A DNA stretch of 48,841 bases from the NCBI GenBank assembly GCA_947495035.1, contig CANLXI010000043.1, positions 1-48,841 of the forward strand, in the 5' to 3' direction. The notes below the pieces were generated by a model. It searched no databases, had not been told where the DNA came from, and saw only the letters and a list, made by a program, of their open reading frames with translations. Made by a program: the position numbers and the translations under genes. The number at the start of each line of letters is the position of its first letter. Within the stretch, counting starts at the first letter, position 1. Source of the stretch: an uncultured Granulosicoccus sp. (GTDB lineage: Bacteria; Pseudomonadota; Gammaproteobacteria; Granulosicoccales; Granulosicoccaceae). This document shows, one piece after another, positions 8,543 to 17,747 of this stretch.

Positions 8543-8630
8543 TACTCCGTAACGATATTAACCAGGGCTTCAGTGAGTCGATCCACCTGTTTCCGGGTAG
8601 GAGCGGCTGTCTCCAGCCGCGCCCCCCACA

Positions 8631-8663
8631 GATCCGTACGTGACCCATTCGGTCATACGGTTC
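8631..8663 (-). ncRNA. Group II intron domain V (with adjoining domain VI)
   Basis: On the minus strand GAACCGTATGACC and GGTCACGTACGGATC pair around a GAAT tip, the size and layout of the catalytic domain V. It is followed by TGTGGGGG and a GC-rich hairpin (domain VI, about 8600-8628). At the place where the triad normally reads AGC or CGC this copy reads AAC, facing an A. Confidence 0.75.
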
Positions 8664-8718
8664 CTCGGCAATCAGTACCTTGGCATACTGATGTATGACT
8701 ATCATCCCAGCAAGCTCG

Positions 8719-10017
8719 TTAAATCGCATGAACTACGCGTGGCAGGGGAAGTGGATAGCGCTCCAGAAACTTTGCAAACGCCTTTATCTTCAGGTAGCCC
8801 TTGCTGGATCGTTTACCTAACCAGCGACGCCAGGTTCTCAGCGTCTGTTCATAGACAACCTCAAGCATCTTGTAGTTGCTGCGGATACCATAGTAACCAT
8901 AGTGCCCTTGCAGCTTTCTGCTCAAGGTTTGGTGTTGCTCATGAACCCGTATATGACGGTTATTGCGACACCATGTCCACAACGCCCTCAGACTTCGGCG
9001 CAACCGATTTGAAGCCGTCTTGCGCTTGACCACCCAGTGACCACTTCTTGCCTTGCCCCAGTAGTGGGTAAACCCGAGAAAGTCGAATGTACCAAGCCCA
9101 CTCCTGTGTGTCATACGTTTCGATGGGCGCCAGAATGGCACCTGTCGAGTTTTCTCTGGATGAATCTGTAGCCCATACCTGGCAAATCGTTTCGGTATGA
9201 CCACACCGAGACGATCCGTATCGCTTGCCAGCTCGCAACCGATGACAAAATCATCGGCAAACCTCACTAGAAACGCTCGGCCATGCAGTCTCGGCTGTAC
9301 TTCGTGGACAAACCATTCATCCAGCACATAATGCAGATAGATGTTGGACAATAAAGGGCTTATCACACCACCCTGTGGCGAACCATCAGGAGGATAATAC
9401 AAGCTATCTCCATCAACCACGCCTGCCCTTAGCCACTTGTTTATCAAACCCCGCACCACGCCGTCTTTCACCTTCCTATCCAGAAAGTGGTTCAACTGCT
9501 GGTGATCGATATCATCAAAATAGTGGCTCACATCTGCATCATAGATACTGCTCACCTCGCAGTCAAAGCAACCCTCCCTGAGCCGGCTTAGCGCTTGGTG
9601 CGCGCTACGCCTCGGACGGAACCCGTATGAGTGATCATGAAACTCTCCCTCATAGATGGGCTGCAGAATCATTTGCACCGCTCGCTGGAGAATCTTGTCC
9701 TCCAGTGACGGAATACCCAATGGCCTCCGCTTACCGTCCTCTTTGCCTATCCACACTCGTCGTACCGGTTGTGCCCGATAGCGATGAGTATGAACCCGAA
9801 GGTGAAGTTCTGTCAGTCGTTGCACCAGACCTTCTGAATACTCTGCTGCTGTCATGTTGTCGATCCCTGCCGCCGCCTCCTTGCGTAAACGCAAAAATGC
9901 CTCTTGCAGGAACTCCACATCAATCAGGTGATGCAGCGTTGTGAACACCCGTTCCGGGTGTCGTTTTGCTTGCTCTGCTAATCGATGAAGTTTTGTTGAG
10001 ACAGTTTCTGGTCTCAT
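8719..10017 (-). CDS. Group II intron reverse transcriptase/maturase
   Basis: The 432-residue intron-encoded protein. It assists splicing and copies the intron RNA into DNA at new sites. The start MRPETVSTKL has a strong AGGAGG a few bases upstream. RT blocks run from PVRRVWIGKEDGKRRPLGIP (84-103) through SYGFRPRRSAHQAL (130-143), the first catalytic aspartate region YDADVSHYFDDI (159-170), SPQGGVISPLLSNIYLH (213-229) and FADDFVIG (253-260). The maturase/X domain spans about 335-430 with GHYGYYGIRSN and the terminal PLPLPRVVH. No DNA-binding/HNH endonuclease domain follows, as in class C and related introns. The reading frame is intact, so the element may still be mobile. Confidence 0.95.
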   Translation of the reverse strand: MRPETVSTKLHRLAEQAKRHPERVFTTLHHLIDVEFLQEAFLRLRKEAAAGIDNMTAAEYSEGLVQRLTELHLRVHTHRYRAQPVRRVWIGKEDGKRRPLGIPSLEDKILQRAVQMILQPIYEGEFHDHSYGFRPRRSAHQALSRLREGCFDCEVSSIYDADVSHYFDDIDHQQLNHFLDRKVKDGVVRGLINKWLRAGVVDGDSLYYPPDGSPQGGVISPLLSNIYLHYVLDEWFVHEVQPRLHGRAFLVRFADDFVIGCELASDTDRLGVVIPKRFARYGLQIHPEKTRQVPFWRPSKRMTHRSGLGTFDFLGFTHYWGKARSGHWVVKRKTASNRLRRSLRALWTWCRNNRHIRVHEQHQTLSRKLQGHYGYYGIRSNYKMLEVVYEQTLRTWRRWLGKRSSKGYLKIKAFAKFLERYPLPLPRVVHAI

Positions 10018-10705
10018 GTGTACCTCCTGTCGGTCTATTCACCAATACGTCATACCCGGCTTCACCTTCCCTACAGTGGCTCCTTAGGGCTTTAGTCGTT
10101 CGCCACCTTCCCGATCAGCGTCAACCTGCACACTAACCCTCGGTACTATGATCCGCTAAGACTTCCAATCGCATTTCTTGAGGTCCTCCGCTATTCGCTT
10201 GTTCCCCAATACCTGCCTGCCCGTATCGCTTCGTTTAGTGGTTCCCGTAGGCTCGTCAACTCATCCGATACATGACTCGTTGACGCCAGGTGTTTTCTAT
10301 TCCGGTGTCACCCATCCGGTTCCTCGCAACAGGATACGATCGGATCTCTCCAGTTCCCCGGTTACCCCTCTATTCACATGCCCTGGTCTCAGATCCCGGT
10401 GGTGTCCAACATGCTTGCCATCGCGCTTGCTGAACTGCTGCCTTCCGACCAATGAACATCGTCGGCTTTCACCTGAATGCTCAGGCTTATCCTTGTGGGC
10501 CACCATTTACATATTTCGGGACTCAATACACGGCCTGCGAACTCGCTACACCCTGCTTCAGACACCACCTGTTGATGATCGCCCTCGGGTTCACTACTTG
10601 CCTGCTGGCTAAGCTTTGGCGTGGCGGGATTTACACCCGCTGGGTAACATCAATCAATTTCAGGACTTCTACCTCCTTCCCAAGATTCGGGATTTAGCTG
10701 GACAC
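10018..10705 (-). ncRNA. Group II intron 5' RNA (domains I-IV)
   Basis: The region between the predicted intron 5' end and the maturase start has no convincing gene on either strand. It has the length (about 690 nt) and GC-rich, structured look expected for domains I-IV. The maturase Shine-Dalgarno lies at its end. Individual EBS sites were not resolved by eye. Confidence 0.65.
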
Positions 10706-10795
10706 GACCATCGTATTGTAATGAACCATCGACACCCGTACACAGCCGTTGTTGCCCGGCTCCCCGAGATTTTCAAGCAGACGCCGGGAAGGTAA

Positions 10796-10978
10796 AGTCG
10801 CCGAAGCGCCAGCGCATTCCGCACACCGAGCCGGAACGCATGGCGCAATCGCACAGCGAACAGCGAACAGCGACTGATACTGGAAGCGCTCAGACAAGGC
10901 GATTCGGATCAGGCCTGCCAGGCCATGCGCAATCATATCGGCAACACGGCCGTGTGTGCAGGCGTTCAGCTCTGCTGA
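10796..10978 (+). pseudogene. Remnant of a GntR-family regulator (C-terminal end of an FCD domain)
   Basis: An open stretch of 60 codons after a TAA at 10793-10795 translates to a segment including SEQRLILEALRQGDSDQACQ followed by AMRNHI. This is the pattern of the last helices of an FCD domain (compare GDAPLAERAMRELI in the regulator at 104-898). No wing-helix part is present: upstream in the same frame only 24 codons follow an ATG before the TAA, and the intron starts soon after. I read it as the decayed tail of a second GntR gene, facing the molybdoenzyme gene with 1 nt between stops. It is too short to be functional as a regulator. Confidence 0.5.
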
Positions 10979-10979
10979 T

Positions 10980-13277
10980 TCAGCCCCTGAATTCCGGTTG
11001 GGAGTGCACTCGGATCTCCGGCACTTCACCGTCGAAGCGGCACAGCTCGACGAAAGCGGAATGTGCGGCGGGCCCCTGAGACAGCCTCGATGTACGCAGA
11101 TCGTGCGTCAGCACATTGGGATTGCCATGTCGGTCGCGCTGCTGAGGTGCGGCGAAATCAGGGTCATACCAGGCCCCCGTCCAGAGAAATACAACCCCTG
11201 ACATGACATCATCCGTGATACGGGCGCCGGCCAGGCAACGGCCTCTGTCGTTGAACAACTCCACCACATCGCCATCCTGAATGCCACGTTGGCGTGCATC
11301 ATCGGGATGGATCAGCACAGGCTCTCGCCCCTGAATCTTGCGGCTCTTGCTGTAGTCACCGTTATCCAGTTGACTGTGCAATCGCGTGGCCGGTTGCCCC
11401 GATATCATCTGTAGCGGGAAGCGCTTGCAATCGCCATTGCTGATGCCTCGCGGTGGAAGCCAGCTGGCCTGACCCGGGCAATCGTCGTAGTGGAATCCGG
11501 CAATGGTCTGCGAGTACAGTTCGATCAGTCCACTGGGAGTGGGCAACGGCGACGCCTGCGGATTCGCTCGAAAGTCAGACAGGAACACCCTCTCCGGTTC
11601 AGGATCCTGCAACTCGATGATGTCACCGGCAATGAACTCCGACCACGTCGGCAATTCATCGCCGTGTTTGCGCGCCTCCGTGCGTGTTTCTTCCCACAGA
11701 CGCTCCACCCACTGATCACCACTGAGTCCTTCGCTGAAGCGGGTATCGTCCGTCATTCTCTGCTCGAGCGCGCAGAAGATGTCGAACTCGGTCATGGCCT
11801 CGCCCGGCGGGTGGGCTAGCGCAGGCATGGGTAGCAATGCAGGATCGTACTTGCCGGCGGCGAAGTCCATGCGCTCCTCCGGGGCCGCCACCGGCAGCAC
11901 GATATCCGCGTGCCGCGCCGTACTGGTCCAGTTCATTTCATTGACAATGACGGTCTCCGGGCGTTGAAAGGCCTGCCGCAGGCGATTCAGATCCTGAGCA
12001 TGATGGAAAGGATTGCCACCGGCCCACCACACCATGCGTATGTCCGGAAAACGCATTCGCTCTCCAGCATAGTCATAAGATTCATGCGGGCGCAGCAATG
12101 CATCTGCCACCATGGCAACCGGCACGAAATTCTCCACCGGGTTGTGCCCTTGAGAGAATGATCCTGCGCGGTAAGGTCTGCCGGCAGAACCGAAACTGCC
12201 ATTGACGGCATAGCCTATCCCGAATCCACCCGCTGTTCCGATCTGTCCCAGCAAGGCGGCCAGCGTGACCGTCATCCACAAGGGCTGCTCACCGAAGTCG
12301 GCTCGTTGTATGCCGGCCGTCGTCGTGATCAAGGTGCGATTCGCGGCCATTTCCCGGGTCAGTTCAGCCAATCGCGTTGCATCCAGTCCCGAGAGTCTGG
12401 CTGCCCAGGCAATGTCCTTGACAACCCCATCGGTTTCGCCAAACAGATATTCCCGCACCTGCTCATGGCCAACGGTGTAGCGATCGAGAAAGGCCTGGTC
12501 GTGCAGACCTTCCGATATCAGCAGATGCGCCATGCCCATCATCACGGCGGTATCGGAGCCCGGTCGTGGCGGCATCCACTCGGCATGCAGTTCATCGGCA
12601 GCATCGGTTCGCAAGGGGCTCAGATTGACGAATCTGACACCCGCCTCGGCGCAGGCACGCATGTCCGACGATGCACGATGCCGACCGATACCGCCGTCTG
12701 ACACCTGCGTACTGCGTGCCGGGATACCACCGAACATGACCACCAGATCCACCTGTCTGGCAATGACCTTCCAGCGCGTGGCCTCGACCACCATTTCCCG
12801 GTAGTTCTTGATCACATGCGGCATCAGTCCCAACGCAGCGTTATAGCTGTAATTGCCTTCCGAGCGTACGAAGCCACCGCACACGTTCAGGAAGCGCTTC
12901 AGCTGGCTCTGTGCATGATGAAAGCGTCCGGCACTGGACCAGCCATAGGAACCGGCGTAGATGGACTCATTGCCATGCTGCTGGCGTACCCGGTCGAGCT
13001 CTGCTGCCAGCAATTCCAGTGCCTTGTCCCAGCTGACCTCGACAAACGGTTCACGACCACGTTCACCGGCCCTGGCCAGTGGTCCCTGTTCGAGCCAGCT
13101 CTGACGAACCGCGGGACGTCGAACACGCGCATTGCCGTTGAGACTGCTGGCGACATTGCCGTTGATCGGCGAAGGCTCCGGATCCGATGGATGTGCATCG
13201 ACGGCCAGCAGTCTGCCATCCCTGACCCGTGCTCGTCCCAGACCCCAATGGTTGACCGTGATACCGGTATTTGTCAT
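10980..13277 (-). CDS. Molybdopterin-dependent oxidoreductase, S/N-oxide reductase type (BisC/TorZ-like)
   Basis: A 765-residue member of the DMSO-reductase family. It would reduce an S- or N-oxide (biotin sulfoxide, methionine sulfoxide, TMAO-like compounds) at a bis-MGD molybdenum centre. The N-terminus starts with a strand typical of the BisC group (HWGLGRARVRDGRLLAVDAH). There is no [4Fe-4S] cysteine cluster and no twin-arginine signal, so it is probably cytoplasmic. The presumed Mo ligand is S115 within GSYGWSSAGRFHHAQ. Cofactor-binding segments include VWWAGGNPFHHAQD, NWTSTARHADIVLP and, near the C-terminus, SGQPATRLHSQLD and DDARQRGIQDGDVVELFNDRGR. No membrane anchor or cytochrome partner is adjacent. 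The SDR gene upstream on the same strand, 110 bp away, may share its transcript. Confidence 0.9.
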   Translation of the reverse strand: MTNTGITVNHWGLGRARVRDGRLLAVDAHPSDPEPSPINGNVASSLNGNARVRRPAVRQSWLEQGPLARAGERGREPFVEVSWDKALELLAAELDRVRQQHGNESIYAGSYGWSSAGRFHHAQSQLKRFLNVCGGFVRSEGNYSYNAALGLMPHVIKNYREMVVEATRWKVIARQVDLVVMFGGIPARSTQVSDGGIGRHRASSDMRACAEAGVRFVNLSPLRTDAADELHAEWMPPRPGSDTAVMMGMAHLLISEGLHDQAFLDRYTVGHEQVREYLFGETDGVVKDIAWAARLSGLDATRLAELTREMAANRTLITTTAGIQRADFGEQPLWMTVTLAALLGQIGTAGGFGIGYAVNGSFGSAGRPYRAGSFSQGHNPVENFVPVAMVADALLRPHESYDYAGERMRFPDIRMVWWAGGNPFHHAQDLNRLRQAFQRPETVIVNEMNWTSTARHADIVLPVAAPEERMDFAAGKYDPALLPMPALAHPPGEAMTEFDIFCALEQRMTDDTRFSEGLSGDQWVERLWEETRTEARKHGDELPTWSEFIAGDIIELQDPEPERVFLSDFRANPQASPLPTPSGLIELYSQTIAGFHYDDCPGQASWLPPRGISNGDCKRFPLQMISGQPATRLHSQLDNGDYSKSRKIQGREPVLIHPDDARQRGIQDGDVVELFNDRGRCLAGARITDDVMSGVVFLWTGAWYDPDFAAPQQRDRHGNPNVLTHDLRTSRLSQGPAAHSAFVELCRFDGEVPEIRVHSQPEFRG

Positions 13278-13387
13278 GTGTTCTCCATCAACAACAGGTG
13301 ACCTTGTGATCCGGGTGGATCGTCAGCAAAGCTGACAAGGACATCGTGAGGCTCTCATCGGAATACTGCCGACAGCATCATTCTTCC

Positions 13388-14140
13388 TCAGCAGGTGTAA
13401 TTCATCCCCAGGCGTCCCCCATCGACATAAATGGTTTCTCCGGTCACATAGCTGGCCTTGTCACTGGTCAGAAAGGCCACGACGTTGGCTATTTCCTGCG
13501 CCTTGCCCACCCGTTTCAACGGGGTTCTGGACATGACCATCTTCATCGCCTCCGGATTGGCGTTGACACCTGCCATCATCGCGGTATCGATGGAGCCCGG
13601 TCCGACTGCATTGACGCGGATGTTGTGAGGAGCCAGTGCCAGTGCAGAGGCCTTGGTCAACTGCATGACGCCGCCCTTGGACGAACAATAAGCTGCAATG
13701 GAGGGAATGGCCACCACGGCATTGATGGACGACATGTTGACAATCGATCCCTGAATCTTGTTTTCCACCATGGTACGAGCTGCGCGCTGCAAGGCTGCGA
13801 AGGTGCCCACCAGATTGATGTCGATGACCTTGCGAAATTGCTCCAGAGTTGTATCCAGAAAGTCGCCAGGTGCCGCTATACCGGCATTGTTGACCAGGGC
13901 ACTGACGGGCCCGTAGTCGCTTTCCACCGTGTCGAACATGGCACTGATGGCATCGGTATCGGCCATGTCGCAGACCATCGACACGGCGTCACCACCGAGT
14001 GTCTCGGCGGCCTTTGCCACCCCTTCCGCGTTGATGTCACTGAGGATGACGCGATAGCCATTCTCCGCCAGCGCCTCGGCACAGGCGTAGCCGATGCCCT
14101 GAGCCGCACCGGTGATCAATGCCAGTGATTTAGCCGTCAT
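13388..14140 (-). CDS. Short-chain dehydrogenase/reductase (SDR)
   Basis: A 250-residue classical SDR. The ATG at 14140 is preferred because MTAKSLALITGAAQGIG places the Rossmann motif at the usual distance; an ATG at 14179 would add 13 residues. TGAAQGIG (10-17) binds NAD(P), NNAG (84-87) is canonical, and the catalytic set is S138, Y151 and K155 (YCSSK). An acidic residue after the second strand (ILSDIN, D35) suggests NAD rather than NADP. The substrate is unknown; similar proteins act on sugars, polyols and hydroxy acids. It lies upstream of the molybdoenzyme gene on the same strand. Confidence 0.9.
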   Translation of the reverse strand: MTAKSLALITGAAQGIGYACAEALAENGYRVILSDINAEGVAKAAETLGGDAVSMVCDMADTDAISAMFDTVESDYGPVSALVNNAGIAAPGDFLDTTLEQFRKVIDINLVGTFAALQRAARTMVENKIQGSIVNMSSINAVVAIPSIAAYCSSKGGVMQLTKASALALAPHNIRVNAVGPGSIDTAMMAGVNANPEAMKMVMSRTPLKRVGKAQEIANVVAFLTSDKASYVTGETIYVDGGRLGMNYTC

Positions 14141-14275
14141 GATTTCAACCCTTTGTCTTTGCTTCGCCAAGAGCCCCAATCTTGCTTGAACGACAGGCGC
14201 TTGTACAGTTCGCGACAGGTTTCACGGGTCGGTATCCGCACCTGAATACAGGCGGTATGCACGACAGGGCATGGC

Positions 14276-14740
14276 TTGCACCGGCAATTCATCAGTGTCA
14301 CTATGGATGACAGCGAATTCCAGTACCGGAACAGACTCATGCAAACGCTCAAGATCAACACTCGGCAGATGGTTGCCGAGGCGCGGCAACGTATCGAGGA
14401 AGTCGAGACCAGCGATCTGATTCGAATGGTGGATGACCCGAACGTCGTGATCGTGGATATCCGGGATATTCGGGAACGTCAGCGCGGTGGATTCATCCCC
14501 GGCAGCTTCCACGCCCCCCGCGGCATGATCGAGTTCTGGATCGATCCGGACAGCCCGTATTTCAAGGACATTTTCGCGCAGGACAAGAAGTTCGTGTTTC
14601 ACTGCGCATCCGGCTGGCGCTCTGCCCTGACGGTCGCCACCCTGCAGGATATGGGATTCGAGGCGGCTCACCTGAAAGAAGGATTTTCCACCTGGGAAAA
14701 ACAGGGAGGACCGGTCGAGCGCATGGAAGAGTCTTCCTGA
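14276..14740 (+). CDS. Rhodanese-like sulfurtransferase domain protein
   Basis: A protein of up to 154 residues with one rhodanese domain. The active-site loop is CASGWRS with Cys110, and the preceding strand carries VVIVDIRDIRERQRGGFIPG, typical of the fold. Length and a short helical N-terminal extension suggest a stand-alone persulfide carrier. The start is uncertain: ATGs at 14276, 14303 and 14339 are all in frame and none has a strong Shine-Dalgarno; the last begins just before the conserved domain. It is divergent from the SDR gene and convergent with the efflux operon. Confidence 0.85.
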   Translation: MHRQFISVTMDDSEFQYRNRLMQTLKINTRQMVAEARQRIEEVETSDLIRMVDDPNVVIVDIRDIRERQRGGFIPGSFHAPRGMIEFWIDPDSPYFKDIFAQDKKFVFHCASGWRSALTVATLQDMGFEAAHLKEGFSTWEKQGGPVERMEESS

Positions 14741-14744
14741 CCGG

Positions 14745-14770
14745 ACGCTGCGGCACCATGGCCGCAGTGT
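14745..14770. terminator. Hairpin between rhodanese and emrB-like genes
   Basis: ACGCTGCGGC and GCCGCAGTGT (14745-14754 / 14761-14770) pair over 10 bp with one G-T pair and a 6-nt loop. The hairpin lies in the 41-bp gap between two convergent stops. No T run follows. Confidence 0.55.
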
Positions 14771-14781
14771 CATTCAGCGAA

Positions 14782-16344
14782 TCAATGCGCCCCACCGGCA
14801 GCCGCACTGCCACCACTTCCCTTCCCGGGTCCAACCTGGCGAACCAGCCACACCAGCGGAATCATCGCCAGAAACAGGATTGCCGATGCCAGAAAGATGT
14901 CATCGGCGCTCATGGTGAACGCCTGTTGACTGACCAGCCGATCCACCAGCGACAGGCTTTGCATCTGACTCAATCCACGTTCTGACAGGGAACTCATGGC
15001 CTGGTTGAATACCTCATTGCCACCAGTCAAGTGCTCGGACAGCTCCGCGTGATGCAAGGCCGCGCGATGCTCCCAGGCGGTGGTACTGACCGAGGTCCCG
15101 ATCGCCCCAGCGGTAATCCGGGCAAAATTCGACAGACCCGAGGCTGCCGGCAATTTCTCCGGCGGCAGGCCGGAGAGCGTGATCGTGACCAACGGGATGA
15201 AGAAGGTCGCCAGGGCAAGCCCCTGAATGAAGATCGGCAGCAGTACGGCCTGCGGCGTCGAGTCGGTACTGAACTGCGAACGCATCCACATCACCAGCGC
15301 AAAGACCGTGAAGGAAAAGGTGACGATCTTTCGGGCATCCAGTCGCGCGATATTGGCACCCACGATCGGTGAGACGATGATGGCCAGAATACCCACCGGC
15401 GCTGTCACCAGTCCGGCCCAGGTGGCTGTATACCCCATCCATTGCTGGAGCCACAGTGGTAGTAATACGATGGAGCCGAAGAATGCCCCATAGCCCAGCG
15501 ATATCAGCAGTGTGCCTACCCAGAAGTTGCGCCCGGCAAACAGGCGCAGATCCACGACGGGATGCTCATCGGTCAACTCCCAGATCACGAAAGCGATGAA
15601 ACCGATCACAGCCACCAGAGCGAGCATCACGATCTGTGAAGATGCGAACCAGTCCAGCTCCTTGCCCAGGTCGAGCATGATCTGCATGGCACCGACCCAG
15701 ATGACCAGCAATGCCAGACCGATCGTATCGATCGGCAGTCGTCTGGTGGGCGTTTCCCGCGTGCGGTAGATGGCCCAGGTGATGGCCGCTGCCAGCAAGC
15801 CGATGGGCACATTGATATAGAAGATCCAGGGCCAGGACATGTTGTCGGTAATCCAGCCACCCAGAAGCGGACCGCAAACCGGCGCAACCAGCGTGGTGAT
15901 ACTCCACATGGCCAACGCAAGTCCGGCCCTGGCTACCGGATAGCTGGACAGCAACAGAGTCTGGGAAAGCGGAATCATAGGCCCGGCCACCGCACCTTGC
16001 AGAATGCGAAAGGCGATCAGCATTTCGATACTCGATGCCATGCCGCACAACAGCGATGCCAGGGTGAACAACAATATGCTGCACACGAACAAGCGAACCT
16101 GCCCGAATCGCTGGGTCAACCAACCGGTCAGTGGTACCGAGATGGCATTGGCCACGGCAAAGGAGGTGATCACCCAGGTACCCTGAGTCGAACTGACCCC
16201 CAGGTCGCCGGCGATGGCGGGAATCGATACATTGGCTATCGAGGTATCGAGGACGTTCATGAACGTCGCCAGAGACAGCACAATGGTACCGACGACCAGT
16301 TTCGGCCCCGTCAGAGGCTGTGGGCGTTCTTGAGTGGTTGCCAT
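14782..16344 (-). CDS. emrB: MFS multidrug efflux transporter, DHA2 (EmrB/QacA) family
   Basis: A 520-residue inner-membrane drug/proton antiporter with about 14 hydrophobic helices. Family motifs are LDTSIANVSIP in the first helix and WLTQRFGQVRLF in the loop between helices 2 and 3. It follows the membrane-fusion gene by 74 bp and completes a marR-emrA-emrB unit, so it should work as an EmrAB-type pump that needs an outer-membrane channel encoded elsewhere. Exported compounds are likely hydrophobic or weakly acidic toxins, which is inference from the family. Confidence 0.93.
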   Translation of the reverse strand: MATTQERPQPLTGPKLVVGTIVLSLATFMNVLDTSIANVSIPAIAGDLGVSSTQGTWVITSFAVANAISVPLTGWLTQRFGQVRLFVCSILLFTLASLLCGMASSIEMLIAFRILQGAVAGPMIPLSQTLLLSSYPVARAGLALAMWSITTLVAPVCGPLLGGWITDNMSWPWIFYINVPIGLLAAAITWAIYRTRETPTRRLPIDTIGLALLVIWVGAMQIMLDLGKELDWFASSQIVMLALVAVIGFIAFVIWELTDEHPVVDLRLFAGRNFWVGTLLISLGYGAFFGSIVLLPLWLQQWMGYTATWAGLVTAPVGILAIIVSPIVGANIARLDARKIVTFSFTVFALVMWMRSQFSTDSTPQAVLLPIFIQGLALATFFIPLVTITLSGLPPEKLPAASGLSNFARITAGAIGTSVSTTAWEHRAALHHAELSEHLTGGNEVFNQAMSSLSERGLSQMQSLSLVDRLVSQQAFTMSADDIFLASAILFLAMIPLVWLVRQVGPGKGSGGSAAAGGAH

Positions 16345-16418
16345 GATCAGTTACCGACAGAGGTGCCAGACAGAATGCGAGCGTGCATCATGAATCAGGC
16401 TCTACGACTCATCCTTCA

Positions 16419-17747
16419 TCAATTGGTGACGCCGCTCACCGATAGATCATTCAATGCATCCTTGATGGTGCCGTCAGAGCTCGTCGTCTCCGACACGGAA
16501 CCCGTCATGTTGCGATGGATGATCCTCTGTATCGCTTCCTCGGCGCCACGACTGGCTTGCAATGCAGTCTGTGGGGTGATCAGTGTCTCCGGCTCGGTCA
16601 CACCGACCGTGTCCGACACTCTTGCACCACTGGTGTCGTCGGTATCGACGCGGGCCGTCATCGACAGTCCGATACGCAAGGGATGCTGCGCCAGCTCCGC
16701 CTTGTCCAGACGGATTCTGACCGGTACCCGCTGCACCACCTTGATCCAGTTCCCGGTGGCGTTCTGTGCCGGCAGCAGGGCAAATGCAGCTCCGGTACCG
16801 GCACCCAGTCCCTGCACGGTTCCGGTGTAATGCACGTCTTCACCGTAGATGTCCGCTTCCAGCTCGACCTGCTGACCGATTCGCATGTTCGCCAGCTGGC
16901 TTTCCTTGAAGTTGGCATCAACCCAGACATCCAGCAGAGGAATCACGGACATGAGAGAGCTTCCCGTCTGCACTCTCTGACCGAGTTGCACATGACGCTG
17001 GGCCACATGACCATCCACTGGAGCCCTTATTTCGGTGCGCTCCAGTGCCAGCATGGCATTGCGCATCTGCGCCGCGGCGCGTTGTACCCGAGGATGCTGA
17101 TCCGGTTCGGTATTGGCAGTCAGCAACAGGCTGGTGGTCAACTGCTCACGCGCGGCCGACAAGGCCGCCTCGGCCGCTCGCGTGGTGCTTTCCGCCACGT
17201 CCAGTTGTGCCTGATTATGCTTGAGCTCCTCATTGGAGATGGCCCCGGATGACGCCAGTTGCACCCGTCGGGCCAGATCTCCGCGATACTGTTCGGCCTG
17301 AGCACGTGCTCGAGCAAGATCTGCTTCTCGAGACCGAATCTGAGCACTCAAAGTGGCATTGTCACCGTACAGTGTCGTGACTTCTCGGACGGTCTGGGCA
17401 AGATCGGCTTCTGCCTGATCCAGAGCCAGTTGCGCATCCACCGGGTCCAGACGAATCAGCACCTGACCGGCCTGTACGTAATCGGTGTCCTGCGCGGCAA
17501 TTTCGACAACTGTACCCGGCAACTGGGGAGTCACCTGGACTATCGGCCCCTGTACATAGGCATTGTCGGTGGTCTGCGAGGACGGTGCCCCGATGGTTTC
17601 CCAGACCAGGTAGCCGGTGCCACTGAGCAGTACAGCTACCGCGAGGGTTCCCAGACCACGCCGCCGCTTGCGCTTGAGATCCTCTCGTGACGCTCGGGCG
17701 CCATCATTGTCCTGCGGCATGGCTGCTGTGGTATCTGTCTGATTCAT
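16419..17747 (-). CDS. emrA: HlyD/EmrA-family membrane-fusion protein
   Basis: A 442-residue periplasmic adaptor. A basic N-terminus (LKRKRRRG) leads into one transmembrane helix (about 31-50). Then comes the TTDNAYVQG beta-barrel start seen in EmrA, a lipoyl-like half, a long coiled-coil hairpin (about 105-215, rich in Ala, Glu, Gln and Arg), the second lipoyl half (EIRAPVDGHVAQRHVQLGQR) and a beta-barrel ending near residue 380. The C-terminal 60 residues are an unusual Ser/Thr/Val-rich tail beyond the common EmrA end. Its ATG overlaps the stop of the marR-like gene (17744-17747), so the two are translationally coupled. Confidence 0.93.
   Translation of the reverse strand: MNQTDTTAAMPQDNDGARASREDLKRKRRRGLGTLAVAVLLSGTGYLVWETIGAPSSQTTDNAYVQGPIVQVTPQLPGTVVEIAAQDTDYVQAGQVLIRLDPVDAQLALDQAEADLAQTVREVTTLYGDNATLSAQIRSREADLARARAQAEQYRGDLARRVQLASSGAISNEELKHNQAQLDVAESTTRAAEAALSAAREQLTTSLLLTANTEPDQHPRVQRAAAQMRNAMLALERTEIRAPVDGHVAQRHVQLGQRVQTGSSLMSVIPLLDVWVDANFKESQLANMRIGQQVELEADIYGEDVHYTGTVQGLGAGTGAAFALLPAQNATGNWIKVVQRVPVRIRLDKAELAQHPLRIGLSMTARVDTDDTSGARVSDTVGVTEPETLITPQTALQASRGAEEAIQRIIHRNMTGSVSETTSSDGTIKDALNDLSVSGVTN

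Larger units (their letters stand above)
8597..10705 (-). mobile_element. Group II intron, complete, with intron-encoded protein
   Basis: A retroelement of about 2.1 kb on the minus strand. The 5' end is placed at GTGTCC (10705 downward), a relaxed form of the GTGYG consensus. About 690 nt of RNA domains I-IV precede the ORF. After it come a domain V hairpin (8631-8663) and a short domain VI (about 8600-8628) ending near CTAC. The compact domain VI and the endonuclease-free protein suggest the class C-like group. It sits in an intergenic region between a GntR remnant and the hydantoinase gene, on the same strand as the latter. Boundaries are estimates to within several bases. Confidence 0.8.

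Noticed and set aside
7094..10017. Hydantoinase, intron and molybdoenzyme as a mobile island
   Set aside because: Only the intron shows mobile features; no integrase, transposase, attachment repeats or clear compositional break flanks the group.
8960..10697. Possible small genes on the plus strand opposite and upstream of the maturase
   Set aside because: They lie within the intron RNA or in the shadow of the maturase frame, and none has a recognisable motif.
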